DNA of 64,000 nt from Limnoperna fortunei. Taxonomy: Eukaryota; Mollusca; Bivalvia; Mytilida; Modiolidae. Under the pieces are notes generated by a model. That model did no database searches and was not told the DNA's origin. It was given only the letters and a program-made list of their open reading frames with translations. Positions 11,601 to 22,200 of this stretch are shown one piece after another. Position 1 is the first letter of the stretch. Each line of letters starts with the position of its first letter. The DNA lies in the NCBI GenBank assembly GCA_944474755.1, contig OX104116.1:2959494-3023493 (forward strand), written 5' to 3'. The translations under genes and the position numbers were made by a program.

Positions 11601-12044
11601 GGGGGGTGTAACATTTAGTACAATACACTATTTCACTACATGTAGTTATAGCGTCAACAATAAGTAACTAAGTCAAATAGATGTCAACAATTTATTTATC
11701 TATTTATTAAGTCATATTTTGTAATGAACATTAAGCATAGTTCCATTTATACAGATTTCACTCCTTCTTCCATTTTCGGACATACTATCCGAGCCCCTCC
11801 CATTTCAGAAGACAGAATTTCATTAACTTTTGTTAAGAGTTATCCCGCTTTGGTCAGTGTTACTATCCTTCCCATAACCCCTACTTGGAACCCCTTTTTA
11901 AACAACCAATGAAAATTAAGGGCCTTGACCTAAAAACGTCAGGTTGACACAGTTTGCATTGGCGGAAAATATTCAAAATATGTTCTATTTCGATATTTTA
12001 GAAATTTGTCAGTTAACAGCTGCATAATTCGATAAATAATTATG
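8604..12044. other. Anonymous AT-rich DNA
   Basis: No protein similarity, RNA gene or complete element was recognised. It contains the homopolymeric G tract listed separately. An 81-codon minus-strand frame at 11247-11492 lies in a locally less AT-rich patch; I could not identify it and do not call it a gene. Confidence 0.4.
10047..10077 (+). repeat. Interrupted poly-G tract
   Basis: Two runs of 16 and 10 G are separated by a five-base ATGGA interruption. The tract can in principle form a G-quadruplex. Such runs are also prone to sequencing and length error. Confidence 0.9.
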
Positions 12045-12345
12045 TTGTTAGAATGTTTTCTACGGGGAAATAACATATTGGTAAGGATTAGTTTGATTTT
12101 ATGGATCCGTTCCGTTACTTATGTTTTATGTTGGTGGAATAATGTGTCATTTGTGCCTCGTACTCAGATGTTTTAGATTTTTGTCAGTGAAGAAGTTCAT
12201 AACATGATTAAAAAAAACATGTGATAAGAAAGTGTTCTATGGAGCAATAACATTTTGTGAGGATTCTTTTGTTTTCGTGGATCAGTTCCAGTTACAGTTG
12301 ATGTTTCATGGTTTTATGTTGCCGGAAATATTGTGTCATTAGGGA
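12045..12345 (+). repeat. Old imperfect direct duplication, period about 180 bp
   Basis: A block beginning near 12053 (TGTTTTCTACGGGGAAATAACAT) and a block beginning near 12232 (TGTTCTATGGAGCAATAACAT) share the same order of words, including a GGATCcGTTCC-like segment, TTTTATGTTG and TGTGTCATT. Many substitutions and gaps separate the two. Confidence 0.6.
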
Positions 12346-12510
12346 ATATTATACTACAGTAAGTTTACTTTTTTCATGTTGATCTACTTTACAGTTTGTT
12401 GTATTTTTCGTATTAAATAACGCATATACAGTTTGGTCAGCTATATTGCATTTTATTAAATTGTTACAAATTGAAAACGGGACCTGTCGCTGTGTAATGT
12501 GATGTTGTAG

Positions 12511-12591
12511 CTGCGGAACCGTAGCTTGTTATAATTTGGTCCACTACATTATACATAAAAAAATTGGTACGAATACAGTACGGTTCCGCAG
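12511..12591. repeat. Short inverted repeat, 13-bp arms
   Basis: CTGCGGAACCGTA at 12511-12523 is exactly inverted at 12579-12591, with a 55-base loop. It immediately precedes the large palindrome at 12629-12850 and may be part of the same structure or element. Confidence 0.75.
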
Positions 12592-12628
12592 TTGTAGTAT
12601 AACTGTTGATGATTATGTATATTTAGAG

Positions 12629-12850
12629 TTGAACATAGACCGAATTATCTGTCGTTTAAAAGCTTATTTTATCATTCCATATTTACTTTTTTCTATTCTG
12701 ACGTTTATTTTTTATTTTTTATTTTTTGTGTTACTTGTCAAAAGTAACATAAAAAATAAAAAATAAAAAATAAACGTCAGAATAGAAAAAAGTAAATATG
12801 GAATGATAAAATAAGCTTTTAAACGACAGATAATTCGGTCTAAGTTGAAC
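12629..12850. repeat. Near-perfect long palindrome, 99-bp arms, 5-base centre
   Basis: The arms 12638-12736 and 12742-12840 are reverse complements with one mismatch. The symmetry extends weakly about 10 bases further out on each side. The inner parts of the arms are T-rich and A-rich blocks. The tiny centre means it could extrude as a cruciform, or fold as a hairpin if transcribed. There is no target duplication or known terminal motif, so it is a foldback structure of unknown origin. The open frame running through the left arm is a by-product. Confidence 0.9.
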
Positions 12851-13936
12851 AAAGTAAATACATGTTATAGTGTAGTTTTTAAAAAATTGTATGGCTAAAA
12901 AATATTTTCTTATTTGGCTAACTATCGCGAAAATATTGAGACAAATTTAAGTTAATTAGGGGTCCAGTAGAGCTCTTCACAGTCTTGTTTGATATGTGTT
13001 GTATTTTTCTGATTTTGCAGTCCATATTATAATTATAATTAGCATACTTTAAATAACGGCTAAGGACTTAAAGAAATAAATCTAAAACATGAAATAACCT
13101 TCTTCGGACTTAAAAAGGTACGAACTCGCAGCTGGTTATTCTTGTTCCGTTTTTGTGCCACAGGTAATAAACAGGCGATTACGTAATAAATCTTGAAGAA
13201 ATAGATTGGGAAAAGTTAGTTTTTCTTTAATTTTTATGCACATAAGAATTTGTATGTGTTAGTCACTGTTTTATACAATTAAATAATTCATAATCTTATT
13301 CTTACCAAAATTGTTGAATTAGCAGGAAGAAATTATGGTCAATTTACTTTTTATCTGTACCAAGCGAAAATCAGTAAGCGCATGAGCCGTAGTCGATGCA
13401 TATATAGAGACAAATACTATATGAAGAATTTACTTTATTTATAACAAAATTGTTCGAAACATTATTTTGTACAAATGTCAAAAGTGCGTTGAAATGTATG
13501 AAAATTCCTCGTTGTATAGTGTAAGGGGGTTGTATTATCACGCTACTTTATTTTATAAAATAAATCAAGAAGGCAAACAGCTTGCAACTAAATTTTTGTT
13601 TGAAACACAATATTATTTTAATTTCCATCAAATTCTAAATTTTTAATTTATAATGTTAACACCACATTTAATACTTGTCGCTACCCTATGACAGTGCCTC
13701 TAAATTCCAGTTGTCACGTGACGTCTTTCTTTGTAATGGTGACGTCACATGAAATGTCTTTGATTGTTAGTTTTTAAGGATCGATTTAGAGATTCCAAAA
13801 AAATAGTATGAAATTTTTGTTGTTATCTTTAAATATAACATTTACTTTTTATCGATGTCAACTTTATTTTTAAGTCTTTCTTTAAAATGAATGTTTGCCC
13901 TTCTTCATTCACTTTGTTCCAGTTTTTTGACGATAT
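12851..13936. other. Anonymous AT-rich DNA
   Basis: No gene, RNA or clear repeat was recognised. Confidence 0.4.
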
Positions 13937-14570
13937 CAACTTCCGGACGAAAAAAAATCAATATCAGCATTAAGCAGATTTTGATCACTTGATTTCATTT
14001 TGATCACGTGACACGTAATTGCCGTAGAGCTCACCGCTCTTCGCGGGCAGCTATGCCCGCTGCGAGCTGTGCTCGCTATTATTATATACCAAATGAAAAC
14101 TTGGAGTCCTGTTATTGGATAAAGGGCTTAAATAAAACAAACTTAATGGAAATGTTGGAAATGATTGTCTTATTTTTAAGTCTAATCGGTAAGAGGTTTC
14201 TTCGATGAATTGTACTTTTGAGGTTGCGATTGGTTTTTATCCTGTGTGAGCAGTTGAATTCACAAACAAACAAAAAAAAAACAGAAGGAATTGGGTGTCA
14301 AAAGGCTCCTACTGTCAATCATAATTTAATTATTTGTTCATCAAAATAAGATATCCATTCGTACGTTAATAAAAATTAGATTTTTAGATTGTTAGATCTA
14401 CACACTTTCACATAATGGTTTGAAGTCTTTCATGTGTCAGTTTTTGCTAAAAGCAAGCATAGATAGTAGCTGGTAGAGGATCAAAGCTTTTCGGCAGATC
14501 TCTATAGTATAATGTATCATGTGATCGAAATCTGCCTAATGCTTATATTGATTTTTTTGTCCGGAAGTTG
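13937..14570. mobile_element. Putative TIR (MITE-like) element, about 634 bp
   Basis: The left end 13937-13988 (CAACTTCCGGAC...) and right end 14521-14570 (...GTCCGGAAGTTG) are inverted copies over about 50 bp, with a few substitutions and a two-base length difference in the A run. The interior holds a compact GC-rich block of small palindromes around 14031-14080 and no transposase. Immediate flanks show no convincing target duplication. It is similar in size to the 7969-8594 element but has different ends, so it is a different family. Confidence 0.7.
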
Positions 14571-14704
14571 GTTACTGTCTGGAACTGAATTATAAATAAC
14601 ATTCTCAATACAAAAGCCCAAGAAATAGTATTGTTTTAAGAGAAACATTACATACAGGCTGTTTTTGTTCATGATTTTTTAAGATAAAACCTTGTTTCTA
14701 CCCT

Positions 14705-15400
14705 TTAAAATAATCTAATTCGTTTAATATCATCTCGTCCCAAAGTTAAGCATGAGGAATAAAGAATCCCATTCGTCCTATATCATCTCGTCCCAAGCTT
14801 TAAAGAATCTTATTCCTCCTAAATCATCTCGTTTCAAATTTTAAAGAATCTAATTCGTCCTATACCATCTCGCCCCAAAGTTAAACATGAGGAATAAAGA
14901 ATCCCATTCGTCCTATATCATCTCGTCCCAAGCTTTAAGGAATCTTATTCCTCCTAAATCATCTCGTCTCAAACTTTAAAGCATCAAATCCGTCCAATAC
15001 CATCTTGCCCCAAAGTTAAGAATGAGGAATAAAGAATCTAATTCGTGCTATATCATCTCGCCCCGGGGGGCTCGGTGGCCGAGTGGTCAAGGTAGTTTGT
15101 CTACTATTGATCACGTGGTCTGTCAACACTGAGATTGCGGGTTCGATTCTCACTGCAGGCAGGGTGTACTCGACTCCTATCTTAATTGACAAGGATTGCC
15201 AGTTTTCCTACCGCAGGTCGGGGGTTCTCTCCGGGTACTCCGGCTTCCTCCCCCAATAAAAACTGGACGCCATGAAATAGCTGAAAAATTGCTAAATGGG
15301 GCATTAAAACACCATTCAAACAAAAAAAAATCATCTCGCCCCAAACTGTAACTAATCTAATTCCTCCTAAATCATCTCGTCTCAAAGTTAAACGTGAGGA
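14705..15400 (+). repeat. Tandem repeat with 41/41/53-bp units in a 135-bp higher-order period, split by a SINE
   Basis: Units share AATC..ATTC.TCCTA followed by ATCATCTCG and a CCCAA word. Two short units of about 41 bp alternate with one longer unit of 53 bp carrying an extra GAGGAATAAAG, giving a three-unit period of about 135 bp. About eight units precede the SINE at 15065-15329 and two more follow it, ending near 15400. Confidence 0.85.
15065..15329 (+). mobile_element. tRNA-headed SINE, best-preserved copy, with 13-bp target duplication
   Basis: The A box TGGCCGAGTGG (15076-15086) and B box GGTTCGATTCT (15140-15150) form a Pol III promoter. Their wide spacing recalls a Leu/Ser-type tRNA with a long variable arm. 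A body follows with TACTCCGGCTTCCTCCCC, then ACTGGACGCCATGA, then an A-rich tail. ATCATCTCGCCCC flanks it at 15052-15064 and 15330-15342, the target duplication expected from LINE-mediated insertion. Because it inserted into a tandem repeat that carries this word in most units, part of the flank identity could be coincidental. The body resembles conserved central domains of metazoan SINE superfamilies; I do not assign one. Confidence 0.9.
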
Positions 15401-16169
15401 ATTTCCAACAATTTTTTATAGACCACAATAACAAATGTTTTTACTGTAGAAATATGTAGGAAATAACGTCTTAAACATTTATTATCATAAAAACATTCGA
15501 TAGAATTGTCAAAATATTATGTATCGTCTACGGTTCATACGCTTTCTGATTGTCGTCTGCTACAGAATATCGAAGTAAATTGACACAAAATCATTCTTTC
15601 TGCCACATTAAGTCTACAAGCTTCGGTAAGATTACTTTTACAGTATATTCTTTTATAGGGAGCTCCAAATGTGCAGCTAGTTAGTCTTTTTTTACGATTT
15701 GTGTGCCCCGGGGAGTAAAAAAGCGATTGCGCGACAAACGTGTAGTGATTGGGGTTAATACTGAAGCAAATCAAGTGGGAAAACGTTGGTCAACTATTTA
15801 GAAAATTCCAAATCTTACCAAAATATTCATTATTTTATTCAAAATTACAAATTAACAAATGACTGCATCATTTACATGTTTAAGATGTTTAAACTTTGCT
15901 TTGTTTTGCGTCCTTAGTATAAAAATAGAGAAAATACAATTAAATTATTGGGGGAAAGGGGGAGGGGGGCGTTTGTCGTAAATAAAGGAACTCAAGTTCA
16001 AATATATTTGTATATAATTGCTGGGTGGAGAAACATGATAACATGTTGTACAAAATATTATATTGATAAATATATATATTTTTTAAAACATATATAAGAA
16101 GCTTAGCGGCGTAAATTAGTGGTTTGTTGGTAGGCTTGGATAAAGTAAGTTGATGGCAACTAGAAACTT
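15401..16169. other. Anonymous DNA
   Basis: No gene was recognised. A purine run rich in G occurs at about 15950-15969. Confidence 0.4.
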
Positions 16170-16625
16170 ATTTAACATCTGTGGTTTTTTGTAAAACAAA
16201 AAGACTAATAGGTTCTTTCATACGTTTTTGGGAAAGACCGGTTGATCTTTCACGAGTGAAAGATATTTTATGTCTTTTCGCGAGTGGAGCGCAGCGGAAC
16301 GAGCCAAAAGACATAAAAATTTCTATCTCGAGTGAAAGTTCACACGGGCTTTCCCAAATGCGCATGAAAGTACCTATTTCTTTCACATCGTTATATCCTA
16401 TAGACTATCCACTGTTTTAGACTCCATTGTCTCTGACATCCAATCAGAACGCCGGAAACAAGAACGTCAATCAAGAACGTTGTTATCCTTTCATGTCAAC
16501 GTTCTTGTTTCTGGCATTTTGATTGGATGACGCAGCAAGTACAGATGTGTGCGCGTGAGCTCATCTGTACTAGGTCATCTAAGTCATCTGTACCAGAAAT
16601 CGGCCATTTAAGGAAGAATACTATG
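16170..16625 (+). repeat. Dispersed inverted-repeat element, uninterrupted copy
   Basis: It shares long similarity, in opposite orientation, with 23110-23176 plus 28159-28450. It is built of two internal inverted pairs. The first is GGGAAAGACCGGTTGATC... near 16220 against ...CACACGGGCTTTCCC near 16358. The second is CCAATCAGAACGCC... at about 16441 against GGCATTTTGATTGG ending near 16527, with arms of about 28 bp. No protein is encoded. It is probably a non-autonomous foldback-type element. It serves as the empty-site reference for the retrotransposon at 23177-28158. Confidence 0.75.
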
Positions 16626-16705
16626 ATATTGACCACACATTTTATTGATTGATAAAATCCGTTAAAGAATATAATGCTACTTCGAAGTTAAATTGATCAT
16701 GTTGA

Positions 16706-16900
16706 ACACATAACGGGATACACCAGTCTGAAGGAATACATGAAGAAAACAGGACAAACAGACAGAGCGGAATGTGCCTGTTGCGAACATTGTCACACTA
16801 CCTTTTAGAATGTCAACAATACGAGCTCGACAGACAAGTAATGTTTAACAATCTGCATAAAGACTGTGGCATCATAAACATCAACATTGGACCCTATTAT
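16706..16900 (+). pseudogene. LINE (non-LTR retrotransposon) ORF2 C-terminal relic
   Basis: Frame-broken translation gives HITGYTSLKEYMKKTG, a cysteine pair, then after a one-base shift HYLLECQQYELDRQ. This is the layout of the post-RT cysteine/histidine region of CR1/jockey-type LINEs (LTGH...Y..., C-x2-C, H-x-LLEC). The RT domain is absent. The frameshift near 16790-16800 shows it is dead. Recognition is by motif pattern only. Confidence 0.5.
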
Positions 16901-17132
16901 CAAAAATGCCGTAGGAAACAGAGGAAACCAAAATAAAACAGTAGACAGTGGCCCAATTCAATTGAAAAACCAAGCGATTCGAAACAGAAATTGACACGAT
17001 TGACGTTTACGTTATCCATGTTCGGAGGAACATCCTCAAAAATCATAATCTCGACGCATTCGTAGGAATAGTTTAAAGTACCAAATGACAATTATTTCCG
17101 AGAGACAAATTTACTATCGCGACTACTACGTG

Positions 17133-17345
17133 CAGAAATTTGAAGTATTCCTAAAATGTAACCTGCAATACAACAATAACAAAAACATGTCAAACACACT
17201 GTTTGAATTAATTAACTTAAAGGAATACTTCAAATTTCTGAACAGGTTATACGATATAACATCGTTTGGGTCTGTTTACACCTAATAAACCGCAAAATCT
17301 TGACAATTTTAACGTTTAAAACAGCAATGACGTCATAGAACTATT
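17133..17345. repeat. Foldback element related to 30441-30767
   Basis: CAGAAATTTGAAGTATTCC at 17133-17151 is exactly inverted at 17222-17240. The following AACAGGTTATACGATATAA and GTCTGTTTAC words recur at 30640-30677. The stretch 17305-17345, read in reverse, matches the TTCAAATAGTTC.ATGACGTCAT core at about 30551-30575. It is therefore a member of one rearranged inverted-repeat family that is also present near 30.6 kb. Confidence 0.65.
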
Positions 17346-18084
17346 TGAATTTTAACGACGTATGAATAGGCAACGCAAGTTATATGGCATAATATGGGTT
17401 TTTACATTTGAAATGGCCAATCAGATTTTGGCTTAAAAAGCAAATGAAATTATTCTTTGATAGATCTTATATACAATACAAACTTACTATAAATTGTATT
17501 GAAAGTCATGTAGGTACAGGTATTTCTTTAAACCAGTAAGTAAACTTCAAATTTTCATCTCGGTTACGTCGCGCATATTTAACTACCGTTGACCTCCGTC
17601 TCTTCATTCTCTGTTAATGCTCCATTTTCTTCGGCTCTGGCCTCGACACACATCAACATTTTGCTTTCTCTTCAAAATACTTCAAAAAGGCTTAATTAAA
17701 TCGCAACCCAAAAAATCTAGACCACCAATGTCTACATGTACGACCGGCAATAAACACACACACAAACAGAATGTGAGTAACCCGAACCCAATTATTTTGA
17801 TTGCCACAGCACAATGAGGTATAATTGACTGGATATGAAATTATTAAACCTTTCAGCCGCCCACTACAGAAAAGTAAGACGTTATTAACTTAATACATTG
17901 GAGCCTTTCATGCTAAGAGTGCGGGTCCTCTGGTTTAGCGTCCCCATTTGAGGGACATTGGTTGTTATTTTTCATCCCACACAGCCACTGACGCCCATAC
18001 TTCGATAAGATTCTGCCTGTGTATCGCAGGTCAAGTATTGAATCTTGGGGTTGTGTTTAACACTTTTGTGTTCATTAGGCATTG
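17346..18084. other. Anonymous DNA
   Basis: No gene was recognised. Around 17917-18050 there are words that look like the eroded end of a dispersed repeat (GGTCCTCTGGTTTAGCGTCC, GAGGGACA), without enough to define it. Confidence 0.35.
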
Positions 18085-18210
18085 TTTTCAATTGCTGGTT
18101 AGATTATTGGATATAGACGCCTTTGGGTCGGTTTACGCCAATGCGGTTTATGTACAGCGTAAACCCACCCAAAGTCGTCTATATCCAATAATCTAACCAG
18201 CAATTGAAAA
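18085..18210. repeat. Palindromic foldback element, 54-bp arms, 18-base loop
   Basis: The arms 18085-18138 and 18157-18210 are inverted copies with two mismatches. The inner ends GGGTCGGTTTACGC / GCGTAAACCCACCC resemble the GTCTGTTTAC / GTAAACAGAC inner ends of the 30.6-kb foldback. This suggests a shared design: an outward stem with a GTTTAC-bordered short loop. Confidence 0.85.
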
Positions 18211-19257
18211 AAATTCTTATATTTTAAATTCAATATCATTAAAAGAATAACAAAAACAATATTTTACAAGTAGGCAAATAATATTTGCAATTCACAATTG
18301 TAAGTGTCGTTGCTTGTTGTTTGCGGAAGAATTCATGTATAGTCAACGTCATTAATACATATAATTATGACGTCAACAATCAGTCACGTGCTGAAATACC
18401 AAGTTAGGTTATACGAAATAGACAATGTTGCTCAGCTGTTGAGTATTTAACAGAAATTAAACTATTAATAAATAGTTTTTGGTTTATGATGGTGTTTTTC
18501 TAATATGTGGTTCTTTAAAAACGCAAACGAAACTTTTTATTTCTAAGTTTCTCCTCATCGGTCAATATAGTTCAAACATTTGTTTTATTGTTTGTTAACT
18601 TGGTCTCGTCCTCAATATTGCTGAAATATACCCAACTGAAATAAATTTTGGCGCCTATGAAAACTGAGATGAACAAGCGAATATGATCTTATTGCTTTAC
18701 TACTAGTTTCATCTCATTCGGTTAGTATACTTGTTTGACGTCCCAGTGAGCAATATTAATTATTGGTATCTAAACAAGTTAACGAAAAATAAGTCAATTC
18801 CAATGTATCAGATAAGGACAAGGGTCACCGAGCGGGTAATGTAACAGTTTTGTTCCCTTAATATGTTCGTATCACCGAAGGTGTCACGAACAGCTGTTTA
18901 TTATGAATTGATGTCTTTATTTACAGAATCCGGAAATGACAATAAATGGCCAATCCGGAGATTGTAATACAGATTTTAATAACACTAACTCCAGTAATGG
19001 CACTGACAAATTTATTACCGTGAATACGGTAATCATCCGTCTCTTTTAGGCGTTTAAAATACATGCTGTTATAGATCTAGTAGTTATAGATACAATACTA
19101 AGCTTTAATTTCATCAACCAGTATGTAAAAATAGAGACATAACAGTAGGACCTGGAATTTCTAGTATGCAATGTTGTATTTTAGCGTACATTAGAACTGA
19201 TAGACATTTAGAACAGAATAAAGCTGACAATTCATACATGATGTTTAATTGCTCTAT
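18211..19257. other. Anonymous AT-rich DNA
   Basis: No gene, RNA or complete repeat was recognised. Confidence 0.4.
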
Positions 19258-19425
19258 CTAGGGGCCTCGGTATAGGCAAAGTAGTGAATAAACTACTATT
19301 GATAGGTGGTCTATTAACACTGAGGTTGCGAGGATTCGAGCCTCAAAGCGGGCAGAATAAACCTCGAGTACAGCCTGCCGCAATGAGACTCGAACCCGCA
19401 ACTTCAGTGTTAATAGACTTAGTTG
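19258..19425. mobile_element. Two SINE heads in inverted orientation
   Basis: 19258-19355 is a plus-strand SINE head (GGGGCCTCGGTATAGGC..., GTCTATTAACACTGAGGTTGCG, B-box-like GGATTCGAGCC). 19376-19419 is the reverse complement of the same head segment, carrying a canonical B box on the minus strand. The body of neither copy follows, so both are truncated. The pair could form a hairpin of about 45 bp. A minus-strand open frame starting downstream and running into this region is not recognised as a gene. Confidence 0.7.
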
Positions 19426-19772
19426 TCTCCCTGTATTTTCTTTTCTTTAGAACACTGTCATAATGTACAAGCATGACCACCTTTTTCCATGCTTTAGTAG
19501 CTTGATCATACTGAAAATATTTTAATGGGAAGCCTTGACCTATTTTTTCAGCTTGCAAGGCGACAATTCCAGATGGTTCTAAAGATTTTGGTTGGTCTCG
19601 ACTCTGTAGCTGATAACATTGTAGGTAAAAGGAAGCGTTGGAATGTTGGTATCTGCTTCGTCGATTTCTGCAAGTGCATTTATCTATACATCTCAACGCC
19701 TTTTGGTGGCAGTAGTGTTTAATGCTTAACAGATTTCAGCCATGCCTAGCTTGTACTTTCTGCCAAAGCAAT
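19426..19772. other. Anonymous DNA with unrecognised minus-strand frame
   Basis: A minus-strand frame of 117 codons (19343-19696) covers this interval and part of the SINE heads. Its product is not recognised, and its end inside a SINE argues against an intact gene. An old degraded exon or retroelement fragment cannot be excluded. Confidence 0.3.
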
Positions 19773-19838
19773 GTTCTGATTCCGCGTTCGCTCCGTTATC
19801 ATCGCTCTATGATGAAGGAGCGAACGTGGAATCAGAAC
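19773..19838. repeat. Hairpin, 22-bp arms with nested inner stem
   Basis: 19773-19794 and 19817-19838 are inverted with one mismatch. ATCAT/ATGAT inside the 22-base loop pair again around CGCTCT. The size resembles a small-RNA precursor stem, but no homology or expression evidence is available. Confidence 0.8.
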
Positions 19839-20162
19839 CCCTGACTTGGGAGAATGAGCCTGTAAGCTTGGCAACAGTGTACAATTTAGACTAATTAATG
19901 CTAATTTTATCGTATAATAATTTATTAAATGTAATTAAGTAATAAAACATGTTCATGTAAAATTAAGAACATTATTTTTCTGCAAATTGCACATATTTTA
20001 ATACTTAAATTCAGATAAATTTATAATTAAAAAATTAATTACCTGGAAAAATAATTATAGGATCATTACTAAAACAACACATTACAAAATAACAACTTCT
20101 ATCGTTCTAAGCATGTTGGAATAGCCAGAATAGGTTATTTAAAAATGATGGAATAGCCAGAA

Positions 20163-20340
20163 GACACCGTACTCGAATCCAATTTTAATTGACCAGGATT
20201 GCCAGTTTCCCTACCGAAGGTCGGATGTTTTCTCCGGTACTCCGGCTTGCCCACCCCCGAATAAAAACTGGACGCCATGATATAGCTGAAAATATTGCTG
20301 AAAGTTGCGTTAAAACATCATTCAAATAACCAAACAAACA
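20163..20340 (+). mobile_element. 5'-truncated SINE (body and tail)
   Basis: It starts at the ACTCGAATCCAATTTTAATTG segment, continues through GACCAGGATTGCCAG, TACTCCGGCTTGCCCACC and ACTGGACGCCATGA, and ends in AAACAAACAA. The tRNA-like head is missing. It belongs to the same family as 15065-15329. Confidence 0.85.
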
Positions 20341-22054
20341 ATTCATTTCTTTATCTTGAAATCTTTAACATTTATACGTGTCTTTTGAATAGTGGGATAC
20401 TTATTCAGTAGTAGAAATAATAATTTTTTTTAAATTGAACCGGGGGCATGGACGAATAGGCTCACGTCTTCACGGCTTCATCTGTAGCGCTTGGGAACAA
20501 CAGGGGCGGATACAGGATTTCGAAAGGGGGTCGTAAAAATGGGATATCAGAAAAGGAGGGCCACGAGGGCACGTCCGACCAAGGGCATTAAGTTGTCGGT
20601 GTAGGACGTAAAAACCTCCCCCAAGCCAAGCTAGTTTTTTTTCAGAATTTTAAATAACTTAATATTTTATTTTAAATAATCTGTAAGATAAGGAAAGAAT
20701 GGAATAAAAACACTCAAATAAACATTTTAAACGATAACTAAAGTGGTGGAGGACCTTAATACCCAGTCAAGACAGAATAACTGACAACGCTTGTCGATTA
20801 AGGTTGTAGCCCGGCACATTCTGCCAGCAGAAGCATGTCACATACATGCTGTGATTCGAATAAAACATAACTAGAACACGAAAAGTCGCTATGTAAATAC
20901 TACCAATTATTTATATACTGTTGTTATCTGTCATTTTACTGAAATAATTTTCATTTTGATCATAGTTCACCTGGTTGTCCACAGATGTTTCTAACGATAT
21001 CCTTAGAAGTCCTGCATTTTCTATTTGATCTGCCAGAAACCTGGACCCGACATCACTGCTGTTTAGACAGCCGTCAAGATTATTAATCAGAAATTAATTG
21101 AATTACGTGAAAATGAATGTTTTATCTCAGCTTTCTGGTTCGGAAGCCGTTGACCGGTCAGTGAAATCAAATTTCATGAAACTCAGCAATGTCCTTCGTC
21201 GGGAGACATCATTTCAGTATTTCAGAATTAACATGTTGTAGTAGAAGTCTAATTAAGATTATTTAACCAAATGCGATAAATTCTTTACGAAGTCTCATTG
21301 GAGACACGTTTCGTATAAGAAACTTTAATGTGGTATGATCTACAGAATTAAAGGGTAAGCACTGAGTTATATATACCCAAAGCGTTTCGTGATAAAAGTT
21401 AAAAGGGCTCTATATTTTAATCAATTTTAACAAAGCTTAAAGGTCATACTAAGTGAAGGGGAAATTTTAATTTGAGTCTTCTAACATTTGAACCTACCTA
21501 TGAATTTGGTGTCTGTGCTATGCGAGATAACTTAGAAGGAAAATTATACTGTTTCCCAAATCAAATCTAATTAATCTTCGTTTGTCCACTACTTGTCACA
21601 AAACATATTGTATGTTGCCACTACATACAATCCTAACCCAAAAATGACAAAATAATTTATAATGGGGAGACAAATTTGTTTTGTCTCGAAAAAGAATTTC
21701 TCTTTAACAAATGATGATGAAAACATGATCATGTTCATGCATGTTTCTATATTCATATGAATATAAACAAAATACTTAAACAATAATATTATACCAGTTT
21801 GAAGCTCTGTTTGTATGTTTTTTAATGTATAACGACGAGTGATCATCTAAATATCCGTTGGAATAGGCTGGATTATCAAACAGCAGTAACATTTGATTTC
21901 AACTGGAAGTACACATGTAGCCCCTGGTGAACCTATACTGCCGTCTGGCGTTTTCATGGATTCCAATAAGAAGCTATACACATAGGTAACAATTGACTTG
22001 AGTTGTGACTGGTGTTTATTATGGGACATTCAACGATGGGAAAAACAATAACCT
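20341..22054. other. Anonymous DNA
   Basis: No gene was recognised. ACAGGGGCGGATACAGGATT near 20499 recalls the ends of some hAT-type DNA transposons, but no matching opposite end was found. Minus-strand frames of 60-85 codons near 21.6-22.0 kb match nothing I know. Confidence 0.35.
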
Positions 22055-22150
22055 ACTTGCCCCTTGATTCATCTAGACAAAAAGTCGAGTTAGCCCCAAA
22101 ACAACACTTACTAGTCCCTTGATTCATCTAGATAAGTAGTCGAATGAGCC
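22055..22150 (+). repeat. Two-copy tandem repeat
   Basis: A CCCTTGATTCATCTAGA word followed by an AGTCGA.T.AGCCCC word occurs twice, offset by about 48 bp (copies starting near 22060 and 22112), with a few substitutions. Confidence 0.75.
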
Positions 22151-22200
22151 CCACTTGATTTTCAGTATATAACGTCGTGCATGTTGGGAATTCTTTTCAG

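Noticed and set aside
12536..12766. 76-codon plus-strand frame
   Set aside because: It runs through the left arm and centre of the long palindrome; composition is low-complexity Phe/Leu/Lys.
15065..15155. Possible tRNA gene
   Set aside because: A and B boxes are present, but the cloverleaf is not complete, the body and A-rich tail of a SINE follow, and other copies share the full structure.
19343..19696. 117-codon minus-strand frame
   Set aside because: It ends inside truncated SINE sequence and matches no family I recognise.
20499..20540. hAT-like transposon end (GGGGCGGATACAGGATTT)
   Set aside because: No opposite end, target duplication or transposase was found nearby; too short to call.
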